DNA from: Argentina anserina
Taxonomy: Eukaryota; Streptophyta; Magnoliopsida; Rosales; Rosaceae
Direction: 5' to 3'
NCBI RefSeq assembly: GCF_933775445.1
Contig: NC_065877.1
Coordinates: forward strand, 8,308,001-8,372,000
Length of the DNA: 64,000 nucleotides
A program made the translations under genes and the position numbers. The notes below the pieces were generated by a model that saw only the letters and a program-made list of their open reading frames with translations, searched no databases and was not told where the DNA came from. Shown here piece after piece: positions 37,764 to 56,432 of the stretch (positions within the stretch are counted from its first letter, which is position 1; each line of letters opens with the position of its first letter).

Positions 37764-39112
37764 GTGTCTTATGAAGTAGCTGCATCGGCTCAGCCCAAGA
37801 CTGAAGATAGGATTCGACCAGGAGGTTGGGATCAAGAGTCTGAGAAAAGTACTGGAGGATCTGATGAAGAAGAAAAACTCAGAAAAGAATACTTGTTATG
37901 TCTAAAAGATATAACCTTAACTGATCGGTCTCAGGGTAAAAGACCGGCTAGCCCGTCTCAAATGACAGACGGTATCAAGTCCGTTGAAGGCTGCTGCTTT
38001 GCCAAAAAGTAGAATGGCCCCTTTTAAGAGAAAAAGGGTTGAAGTCACTGGTAAGAAAAAAGTTCATGGCTATCCTTTGAAGATATTCAAAGAACCAGTA
38101 TTCAAAACGGAGAAGCTATTGGCTTTTAAGCATAAGATTGTTATGGATAATGTTCTACATGCTTTCTATGAGGAAGACAAAGAAAATCTGTTGAAAAGTC
38201 TCAATGCCTTGACAGAGGAATTGTATGGAGTCCATGCAAAAAAAAAAGGAAAAAGAAAATTCGAATGAAGGAGGTGCAATGATCAAATATGTAGAAGGTC
38301 CTGAAAGCGGGTGAGTTCCTATTTTAGCCCAAAAGGAATTAGTCTGGTGAGAATTTCACTATAAAATCAGAGATGGCAAAATGTTGCCTTCAACTTTAGC
38401 AATAGTTTCTGGCCCATATTATGGGAGATATCTTGTAAATGTTCAAGTCGAACACCCTCAGAAGCAGAAGCTATGGCTCATTGAGAATGGTTTTGTGCAC
38501 AATCTTTGGACTAAGTCAAACAAGGACCTAGAGGGTCTTCCAGATATCATAACTCAGGCAGTAAGGAACATTCGTCTTGATGGATGCATCTTGAGACTAA
38601 AATTCATTTCTACCCCTCCGGAATGGGAAGTGGTGGATGGACGCAGAAGCTACATTTCTCCATATCATTATGTGAGAATTATTCAGGGTCCGATCAAGAG
38701 TTCAGAAAGTTCAGAAAAAAATGGCAATCCCAACAATAGCATTCCGTGGATGAAAGCCATGGCCATAATGTGCATCAAAAACATGGTTCGAAGAGATTAT
38801 GAGTCTAGTCTTTTACCCAATGGAGAAAAAATCATCGTCACATGCTACAATCATCCTCCACCAGATGCATGTGATTTCTTCTCTGCCATTATGAGAAACG
38901 AAATAGATGGAACTCCAGAGACAACTACATGGCTAAAAAAGGTAGATAAAGAAAAAGGATACATGATTCCTTATCCTTTTCCCTACGACTCAGATCTGGA
39001 TGAAAAAGAAGACATAGAGCAAGAAAGTGACCACGAAGGCCAAGATTCTTTGGCGGATTATGACTGTGCAGATGAAAAATATTATAACATCATAAACATG
39101 ATGGAAAAGTGA
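37764..39112 (+). pseudogene. downstream pararetroviral ORF(s), function unknown
   Basis: Three consecutive open segments: 37764-38012, 37984-38268 and 38381-39112. The last is 243 codons with an ordered N-terminal half (PSTLAIVSGPYYGRYLV ... KQKLWLIENGFVHNLW) and an acidic end (SDLDEKEDIEQESD). Position after RNase H and before the promoter is where caulimovirids keep a transactivator/viroplasmin or an unassigned second ORF. The SGPYYGRY text faintly recalls the viroplasmin N-terminal GPxxGxY pattern, but that is only a hint. Confidence 0.6.
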
Positions 39113-39114
39113 GA

Positions 39115-39240
39115 TGCCGACGCATCCAAACAAAGAACGTGATCTGCCGACGCATCCAAACAAAGAACGAGAAGCTGCCGACACATCCAAACAATAAAAA
39201 CGTCTCTTTCTGCTTTTGTGAAATAGTTTGCCGACGCATA
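39115..39240 (+). repeat. 30-bp direct repeats upstream of viral TATA box
   Basis: Copies start at 39115, 39145 and 39176, with a partial copy at 39229; each opens TGCCGACGCATCC or a one-base variant. The first two share 25 identical bases at a 30-bp period. They begin three bases after the last viral stop codon and end 70 bp before the TATA box, so they look like enhancer repeats of the viral promoter. Confidence 0.88.
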
Positions 39241-39310
39241 AGGACAACCAGCTTTTAAAAAGAAGAAGATTCTTTGTCGAAGTTTGGCCTGAAGCTCGGA
39301 GTCTGAGCTC

Positions 39311-39615
39311 TATATAAGGAGAATGAACTTCTTTGGGAAGGCAGAAGCTGAGAGGAAGAAAAAATCAGAAGACTATAGTATAAGTTTCAAAGAGTGTCTT
39401 TCTACCAAAGGTTATGAAAATAAAAGAAATAGATAGTTTGAGCGTGAATGTGAGTGTGCTATAGTTGTGTAAAATCTTTACGCTGTATAAATCCGGTGTG
39501 GAGTGCATTTTTCAATTAAGTTTGTATTTTAAATATGAGTAGCTAAACAGCTGTAACTGTTTACCTAAGAGGAAGGCTCTGAGTTTTATATTTGTATTTA
39601 TGTTGAATAAATAAA
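39311..39615 (+). promoter_or_regulatory. pararetroviral promoter and poly(A) signals
   Basis: TATATAAGG at 39311-39319 is a strong TATA box, giving a start site near 39340-39350. AATAAA occurs at 39606-39611 and 39610-39615, about 260 bp later. This short TATA-to-poly(A) distance matches the terminally redundant transcript of caulimovirids, in which the poly(A) signal is bypassed on the first pass. Confidence 0.75.
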
Positions 39616-41193
39616 CTCTATCTGGTGCCCTAAAATCCGTCACAAAAAATATTTAATTTTACTTAGATTTTTCTAGCACTGCATATGAGTAGTTAATTTT
39701 ATTTCATCTGTGTTTATTATGCTCTATTAGAACTCAGTTTTGCTTTCTAGGACATCAGTGATTCCACCAAAAATAACCGTTTAGACAAAGAGGTCAGTTA
39801 GGTAATATTGGCATGTTGAAGGCTAGTTCTTAGGAAAAACAAAAATATGTTCAAAATAGAGTAGTAATAAACTTTTACTATCTAGTTTTTACATTTTTCA
39901 TGTTACTGTGCATAAATACTGTTCACTAATGTTCATCGGCACTATTCATGCTGCATTATATGCAGCGCTGTATTATAGATTTTTCTGATGAGAACCGGAG
40001 ACTCATATGATGCCCGTAAACTATTAACTACCATAGAGTTTGGGTTAAAAGTAGAAAACCTTGAGCAAGTGGGGTTAGCATCGGCCATATGTTAATAAGG
40101 TTATCACGAACCACGTACAATTCATAATGTTCCTATGTTGGTGGGTTGCATCCCTCCGATCCAAATACACATTATCAAAAAAGCAAAGATGGACTTTTTT
40201 CTGAACAAAACATAACGAATGTTAATAGAGCAATGTCATAGATAGCTTATCCCTACTAGCACAAAGTATATTTTGTACAGATAGATGTGATTAGTAGATA
40301 TATATGTCTCACCAAAACTTTTTGTAACAAAAAAAAATACATAAGTTGGTTGTGATTGACATCTACTAAATTTAGACTTGGATGCGATCAAACCCCACCA
40401 AACTTTTAGATTTCGAATTATTTATATTATTACTAACTCAAATAAATTTTGTCAACCCAAACGCATGTGAATTAGCTATATTATTATTAACATCCTTATA
40501 CTACATGTTAATTTGAAATTTCTTTTAATATTTGAAAGATATAATAGTAATTAATAAAATGATAAATGTAAAAAAATAAAAATAGTGGGTAGAAGTTATG
40601 TGTAGTAACTTCTATATCTCCACTTCCTATCCCACTACTTCTATACTTCAATTCTCAAAGAAAATAAAATTGAAAATCCTACACACATTGTGTGTGGGTG
40701 AGTGCTAGTATACATGACTCGAGTCTGCTCAATATCCAAACTAACAGACAACAATCCACCACCTGCAGAATTGAACACAAATTATCAAATGTATTCCTGT
40801 CGTGCTATCGTAAAATACAGCTTCCATTCTCACCCTACCATACGTGCATCATAAGATACATGTAGCATGTAAAAAGAAGAGAGCTAGCTAGGTTTGTATG
40901 AAGTTCGATTTGAAAGAAGAGAACAAGTTAATTTTTTTTGTTAATTGCAAAATCAAAGAAATATTTATTGCCTTCTCGAACTCGCTAAAATGTTACAAAT
41001 TCAATCCAGTGTCACACTTGTCCTCTAAAAGACTCTAGAATCTACCCCAAAAGCGAAGACGTCTTTTCATACCAACTACCACCCTTGACCAGTAACATGC
41101 AGAACCCGCCAGACACTCGGCCAAATATGTCCGACGTAGCACGATCCTAGCCGTCCTTGTCAGAGGACTAGTTAAGCATTTTAGCGCCATGTA
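39616..41193. other. intergenic between viral insertion and APX
   Basis: No coding sequence. The first few hundred bases may still be viral leader, since no clear right junction is visible. The last 250 bp form the APX promoter. Confidence 0.45.
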
Positions 41194-41222
41194 GAACCTT
41201 CCCCAAAATGCTTCCTATATAT
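41194..41222 (+). promoter_or_regulatory. APX core promoter with heat-shock-element-like site
   Basis: GAACCTTC at 41194-41201 fits the nGAAnnTTCn core of a heat-shock element, 15 bp before a TATATAT box at 41216-41222, itself 120 bp before the ATG. Plant cytosolic APX1 genes are known heat-shock-factor targets; the site here is read by eye and untested. Confidence 0.5.
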
Positions 41223-41341
41223 CCATTTGCTCTGTGTCACAGTTCCTGACCAGTAGTGATCAACCGGTAGGTGCCATTCCGAGTATTCACTATTCAGACA
41301 TTCGGTTATAAATTTCCAGATAAACAGTTTGCTCGTTTAAG

Positions 41342-43655
<2,314 letters not shown>

Positions 43656-45336
43656 AAAAACCTAAATGAGTCTGGTGGCATGGTGTAATAGACTGGAAAT
43701 TTGCTTGTAACATATAGTTTGTGCCATATATTTAGTTTTCTGCTATAATAATATGGCAGCTGTGCTGTCATTCCTACCAAACTCGTTTGGAGAATCGGGG
43801 TTGGTTAAACTAATGCTATTACTAGCTATATCGGAGTAGAAAGTATCATCGATCTCTTGGGTATTGATTTCGTGGAACATAATATAGCTATCTCGATCTC
43901 TCTTGTGTTCGAGTATAGGAGTGGAAATTATATATATTTGTTCTTTTCTTTGAAGTATGATTGTAGCAACAAGGACCTCAAATTAAAGCTAAGAACTTAA
44001 TTCACTGCCTTTTATACGATGGGTTCAAATTTTGTGGTTATCAGTATTGTTCATTTGAAGCAAAAGAATATATCATCAGGGAATTCCATTGCATAATTGA
44101 TTGAAAGTAAATACTGATACTGATACAAATGCCCGTGTTGCACGTAATTATGATGTGACTCAACTAATGATGAACTCGCTTGATGAATCTAGCCAAGAGG
44201 GTTCAGCAATCTGGCCAGGTGTTTGGTGCAGGAATATGGAAAGGGAGAAGGCTAGCTTCAACCAAATAAATCATAACTTTTTGATATTTTTCAAAGAGGG
44301 GAGAGGATAAACTTCAAGTGACCAAGTCTGTAAGTTTAGGAGCTCATTGAAGACTATTATAACATTGACCCAAAAAAACGTCAACAATATCTCATACTGT
44401 AATGCATGGCATATGTTTTACAGTATTAGTGGAGGACATATATAACTTCTCTAATCTGATCGAGTGGATTGTATTGTATTGTATGGTCCTATACCTTTTT
44501 TTTTTTGTAGTTGTTATACCTTAGATACTAAGAAATGTAATGATCTCATACAATATATATATCAACCAACTCCATGCATGAGTGTTTGGAGATTTTGATT
44601 CCACCCCAGAGTCCAAGAAGTAAAAGCAAGCATGGAGGCATTTTAAAACAACTATCTTTTTGTAAAGTTTGGACAAAGCGCCACTCATGTGCAACTTTGA
44701 TAAAAGGCAAAAGGAAAGAGGAGAAATGGAGCAACATTCTATTTTGAAGTCTTTTCATTGCTACAGCATGTGAGATTGATCTCAAATAAACTGGTGTCAT
44801 ATCTGGATACAATATGACTAGTGATCAGAAATTAATGCTCACAATACGAACTAACTATTACAAATAATATTAACCAAAGAAAAAACGATTACAAATAATA
44901 AATCAACAGAAATCTACAAATTAAACAAGTGAATCTTATGGGGTATGAGTTAATTTATTTTGGATCAAGTGTATGCCGAATGCAATATCTATATGATGTT
45001 AATTAATTTAATGTGAAAAGAAGTACGAGAACAATGTTAGACCTCGATCAGATTGTTCTAGTGTCAACAATTTAGTCAAGCCGTTGTCCAAGCACAAACC
45101 ACAAGGAGTTGAACGTTTTACTCTGGAAATGTTTTGCGTGAACATTAATTAACACCAATTTTCTATAGGCTTCAATTTGTTTGCTTCTGTTTGGTTTCAT
45201 TCATTAAGTTCTGTATTTCTCTAGTTAGGTTCTTGATCAAATCTTATATGGAATGGTAGGTACTACATATAATCATTTATCTTTTCGCTAACAACGTGTT
45301 TAGTGCGGAGTCTACAACTCTTAAGTACAAAGTTGA
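43656..45336. other. APX 3' UTR and intergenic
   Basis: No supportable gene. Short open frames at 44101-44310 and 44546-44812 (minus) carry no recognisable motif. Confidence 0.5.
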
Positions 45337-46423
45337 TATATGATAGAGTTTTTTTCACCAACAGTCCCTCAACTCTGGTGTACCTACCAATGTGATACCT
45401 CAACTCTTAATCGTACCAATGTGATACCCAGACTCTAATATTGCTATCATTGAAGTACTTCCGTCAGTTTTTTTTAACTTTTCCGTTATCTTGGTGACGT
45501 GGCAGGTACGTGAGGCCCACAAAGAGGGTTAAAAGACAAAATTAACCTCATCTGAGATGAGCAATGTTTTTCCCGCCCTTTAGCTTGAGAAAGACACCCA
45601 ACAATTCCAATTTTGGCGCCAATTTTCACTCCCTACTCCTTAATTTGTGTCTAATATCTAAACTAAAGAACTACTGCCAACCAGTCGACCACAATTTGAT
45701 AAAACCTAGATCAATCTCATTTTCTATTTTTACCCTAGCACTTGTTAAACTAACAGAATAAATATATAAATTTATATGGAACATCTCATTTCCACAATCT
45801 CATAAGAATATAGAAACACATAACTTAACGAAATTCAACTACATGTACCATTAGTTCTTACAAGCAAAAATCATGGCAGATCAACATAAAAGGTGGCAAC
45901 TAATGGTACTTAAACATGTATTTGAATTCCGTTAAGTTATGTGTTTTTATATTCTTATGAGATTGTGGAAATGAGATGTTTCATATAAATTTATATATTT
46001 ATTCTGTTAGTTTAACAAGTGCTAGGGTAAAAATAGAAAATGAGATTGATCTAGGTTTTATCAGATTGTGGTCGACTGGTTGGCGGTAGTTCTTTAGTTT
46101 AGATAAGAGACACAAATTAAGGAGTAGAGAGGGAAAATTGGCGCCAAAATTGGAATTGTTGGGTGTCTTTCTCAAGGTAAAGGGCGGGAAAAACATTGCT
46201 CCTCTCAGATGAGGTTAATTTTGTCTTTTAACCCTCTTTGTGGGCCTCACGTACCTGCCACGTCACCAAGATAACTGAAAAGTTTAAAAAAACTAACGGA
46301 AGTACTTCAATGATAGCAATACTAGAGTCTGGGTATCACATTGGTACGATTAAGAGTTGAGGTATCACATTGGTAGGTACACCAGAATTGAGGGACTGTT
46401 GGTGAAAAAAACTCTATATGATA
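45337..46423. mobile_element. Mutator-like hairpin element with 9-bp target duplication
   Basis: The element is 45346-46414 (1069 bp). The target duplication TATATGATA is perfect at 45337-45345 and 46415-46423. Two inverted arms of about 511 and 517 bp (45346-45856 and 45898-46414) pair almost completely, with only scattered single-base differences, around a 41-nt loop. The end reads GAGTTTTTTTCACCAACAG on both sides. It encodes no transposase; the matching open frames at 45564-45761 (+) and 45999-46196 (-) are the same arm read twice. Nine-bp duplications and long inverted ends are characteristic of Mutator-like elements. Near-identity of the arms implies a young insertion or arm conversion. 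Confidence 0.93.
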
Positions 46424-47144
46424 ATGGTATTCTACAAAAGTTTAAGATTATCAATATCAAGTGTCTTTTGAAATCAGAGGTAACATTTTCCAATCCAACT
46501 CAACACAAACATATGAGAACCCATCTAATGATCATGATATTTACATCAATATGTAAACACTGGGATTATGTTAATATAGATGAATCCAGAGAAACGAAAT
46601 GCGAAGAGTTCTTCACAGGAGGAGAAATAAGAAAAAGAAAAAGAAAAAGAAGTGGAGTGAGATAGGGAATGCGACTGTGGCGCAAAAATGAATGGCGGGA
46701 CCCGCAACAACGACTCCTTCTCTGATGTCGGAATCTCATATGACTCTCATCCCTCACGTTGAACTCTGACGACGGTTTCACTTTTTCTCCTCTGGTGGGC
46801 CCCACTTGCACCGCCATTGATTCCTCCCTTCTTCTTCCCCAGTTGGACTTCTGTTCCTCTCTCCTACCCCAAAGTCCAGAGACTCCTTCTCCCTCCAAAT
46901 TACACACACACACACACTCTCTCTCTCTCCCTAGAAATTATAAGTTTGTTGGGTTTGTTGGTTTCACTTTGGATTTTGTATTTCTTTTCCTTTTCCTTTT
47001 CCTTTTCCTCTTCTCTCAGTGGCTCTGCGACTTTATTATCTCCCTGAAAGCTCACACACTCATATACACCCTGCTCTCTTTTTCACTCAGAGAGCCATTT
47101 TTATATGGTCTCACTACTTCTCTCCCTCTTTTCACACCACCACC
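46424..47144. other. receptor-kinase promoter and leader
   Basis: The CT-rich tract 46890-47140 includes a CA run near 46903 and a TTTTCC repeat near 46985-47015, typical of a plant 5' leader. An upstream in-frame ATG at 47019 would add 42 residues ahead of the signal peptide and is unlikely to be used. Confidence 0.5.
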
Positions 47145-53621
<6,477 letters not shown>

Positions 53622-54348
53622 CGAGCATCTTTTCTTCTACCATATTCATTTGTTGTATATTTTCATTACTATGACTGCCCCATATAAGAAGGTGAAAGGT
53701 TAAATAGCTATTATGTGTTGGGTCTCAAATTTTGATCTTGGTCCTGCTAGTTATGCCAGTGATTTTATTGTTCAACTTTACGTACATCTGGAGAGCAGAT
53801 GGAACCACTCAATTTCACTAACAAAAGAGAATGATTGTTTACAGGAATTGCTCCCAGACAATCTCAGTAGAGAAGAAACTTTTTTTTCTCCCTCAACTTT
53901 GTTTTCTCATAAACAAAGCTGCTGCAGTCGTTCAGCTTTGTTCTATTACAGAAGGGTTAGTTTTCACCTGTTGCAACGGAAATGCTCCGAAAAGGACTCA
54001 AGCTCCATTCACTTCATCAGGAGTGGATGCAAATGCTCCAGAAACAGGCATCTGTCCAATAGACAGGCGAAGGAAGAGAGTTAATCATCAAGCATACCAA
54101 GCTCCCAAACTAAAAAGCCAACCGAGTCTGAACAATAAAATTGTATGAAACATTAACCGCATTCAAAGACGTGTGATAAAGTGAATTAGCAATCATTTAA
54201 TTAGAGATGAAGATTAGAAGTGTGAATACTTGTACATTTTCAACAAGCGAGAGAAACCTGGCATTGTCATCTCACTCATCTGTAGACAAATAGATACGAC
54301 TTGAAGCTCAAATCAGTGGTGTGCTTGAAATGATGACATTTATTACGT
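53622..54348. other. receptor-kinase 3' flank
   Basis: 3' UTR and intergenic. An open frame at 53831-54148 is unrecognised and lacks motifs; no gene is claimed. Confidence 0.45.
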
Positions 54349-55545
54349 TCAAATAGTTGAAACAATCAGAATTACTTTATACGTACCTTTGTCATCAATG
54401 AAGCACCATAACGTGGTAGCGTTTATCAGATACTTTGTTTTTGGTGAAAAATCAACTTTGATCTCCCCAGTAGTAGCCACATTATCATAACCGTAAAACT
54501 CAGATCCAATACATTTTAGGTTACCCATTCTATCAATCCTTAGATGTACAAGATTGGGAAGATGGCCAAGTTTTGGTAATCTTTCACAGTTGTTGCAGTT
54601 GGCGAACTCAATCTCTTTTAAATGGTTCAATAGAGACGACATACTCGTCATCCATGATGGAAATCTCTCACCTTTGAATTTCTGAATCTCTAAGAACTCC
54701 AAATTCGGATTTGGCTGAAGGCCTTCAAGTACATCCCCATCATTGTTGCTGCTTGACTGGTCTTCTTCTTGTGAGCATTGAAATTTTAATTTGCGTACAT
54801 TTCTCTACCCCACCAAATTTGCCTTCTTAATTAGCTTCTTCTCCATCTCTCACATTTTCCAAATTACAAACAGTCAATTCACCTGTCAACTCATTTAGGC
54901 CAGCCAGCTCTTCTATCCCACGACCTATGTCCTTCCCCACTGGAAAACGAGCTAATGATCGAAGATTAGTCAATTTCCCCATCCCAACTGGAAACTGAAT
55001 TGTTCGATCGAAATACACATGTCTCAAGTTGATCAAGTTCTGCAGTTCCTTTGGAAGCCCTTCTAGATGGAAGAGACGGTGCAATCTCAAAGTCTGCAAG
55101 TTGTAAAGCTTACCAATCGATTTGGGAAGAGCTTTGATTTCTGTTCTGGAAACATCGTGATACCTCAAATGCTTCAACTTTCCAATTGAACGGGGCAACT
55201 CCAAAATATTTGCCTCATATAATTTCAAGACACGAAAAGTTTTAAATCCAGGTAACATCTGAACAAGGACTTGAGAACTTGAGCATTGTTCAATGAGAAC
55301 TTGAGAAGTAAAGAAGTATCGACATGTATACTTGAATTACATATGAAGATGCCTTGTTCTGCGTTGGAGCAATGATAATGCAATTGGAGTGAGTAACTTT
55401 CCTTACGAACTAGTTCTTTGACTTGTCTAGTGAGGACCTGGGACATGCATTGCCCAGAAGGGATAACACGCCAAATTCTCCAAAGTTTTGATGCGAAAGT
55501 ATTACCACCTGTGAGTAATGTTGGGAAGGTTTTCCAATCGAACAT
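54349..55545 (-). pseudogene. NBS-LRR resistance gene fragment (CNL/RGA type)
   Basis: Minus-strand remnant of the leucine-rich repeat part of a disease-resistance protein. Segment 55258-54827 reads FRVLKLYEANILELPRSIG, KLKHLRYHDVSRTEIKALP, LYNLQTLRLHRL and GIEELAGLNELTGEL, the typical RGA2-type LRR start. After a stop and frameshift near 54790-54830 it resumes at 54702 (PSWMTSMSSLL, CERLPKLGHLPNLVHLRI) and ends in unrelated text near 54400. The 55545-55259 part holds a degraded upstream piece. The P-loop, kinase-2, GLPL and MHD motifs of the NB-ARC domain are all absent. Confidence 0.85.
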
Positions 55546-56265
55546 GATTTTTGCTATATTTGTGTCATGCCTTGGGAGCGTACGTAGCCAGCAATATCAA
55601 CTAACAGTTTGCATGAATGTACGTATTTTCCCATTTCTTCTGGGAATCATAAAATGTATACTTTCGGAAAGAAAATTTATTTGATATATGCAACTGGAGG
55701 CATGCCATGCTATAAGTCAATCTACCACACTTCATGATAAAAACTAACTAGATTGTGCTAAAGAAGCCATGTGTTAGAGTCAAGATGGCTCGAAAACCGA
55801 AAAAAAAAACGATTAAGCTTCAGAAGCCCACTAATTGGTGTTACTTGAGATGATCCGGAGCTCCGGATTCGTTGGTGTGTACAGGCCCATAGGAAAAGCC
55901 AGGCAAAGGTTAAACTGCATCGACCCGATCGGCCCAACCACGTGGCGAAACCGGTTAGAGGTAGAACGAAACCGAACCAGAACCGTAACGGCAGCAGCCT
56001 CTAACAAATATAAAAAAAGCCCTAAAATTTTTGCAGCGACTTAAATTAAGAAAACCAACGGTGCTGATAAACCTCCTTCCTCTCATCCCACTCGTCTCCT
56101 CTCTCCTCTCTTCTCCAGCGTCCGATTAAGCCCCCCTCTCCCTCCCTCTCGCGCCTAATCTTAATCCCCCACAGGTATATATATCCCTCCTCAAATCTTC
56201 ATTTTCTCTCTCTACCTCTCTCTCTCTCCTCTCTCTGATGGCGGTGCTAGGGTTTCAGGTCTCCC
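55546..56265. other. NF-YB promoter and CT-rich leader
   Basis: AT-rich upstream DNA, a TATA-like AAATATAAAAAAAG near 56007, then a CT-rich leader from 56080 to 56240. It also contains the start of an upstream open frame at 56238. Confidence 0.5.
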
Positions 56266-56432
56266 ATGGCGGAAGGTCCGACGAGTCCCGGCGGCGGCGG
56301 GAGCCACGACAGCGGCGACCACAGTCCCCGGTCGAGCGTCCGCGAGCAGGATCGGTACCTTCCGATCGCGAATATCAGCCGGATTATGAAGAAGGCGTTG
56401 CCGGCGAACGGAAAGATCGCCAAGGATGCTAA
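56238..56432 (+). other. overlapping upstream ORF of NF-YB
   Basis: An ATG with a G at +4 (CTGATGG) lies 28 nt before the NF-YB start, in a different frame, and its 64-codon frame runs through the NF-YB start to TGA at 56430-56432. If the transcript includes it, scanning ribosomes would often miss the main start. The peptide is Arg/Pro-rich and has no family. Confidence 0.5.

Larger units (their letters stand above)
31480..39615 (+). mobile_element. endogenous pararetrovirus (Caulimoviridae), near full length
   Basis: About 8 kb of DNA-virus sequence integrated in one orientation. In order: N-terminal coiled-coil remnants, tRNA-Met primer site (31715-31732), movement protein, coat region with zinc knuckle, aspartic protease, reverse transcriptase, RNase H, a further basic/acidic open frame, direct repeats, a TATA box and poly(A) signals. 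From primer site to poly(A) is 7.9 kb, a whole Caulimoviridae genome length. There is no integrase and no flanking LTR, which separates it from Ty3/gypsy elements. Stops and frameshifts break every large frame, so it is a fossil. Content is compatible with florendovirus-, petuvirus- or rosadnavirus-like lineages; the genus is not decidable here. Left and right edges are approximate. Confidence 0.9.

Noticed and set aside
31480..39615. Ty3/gypsy LTR retrotransposon
   Set aside because: No integrase and no LTRs; movement domain, coat-knuckle order and TATA/poly(A) layout fit Caulimoviridae.
45564..46196. Two near-identical 65-codon frames in opposite strands
   Set aside because: The same inverted arm of the Mutator-like element read twice.
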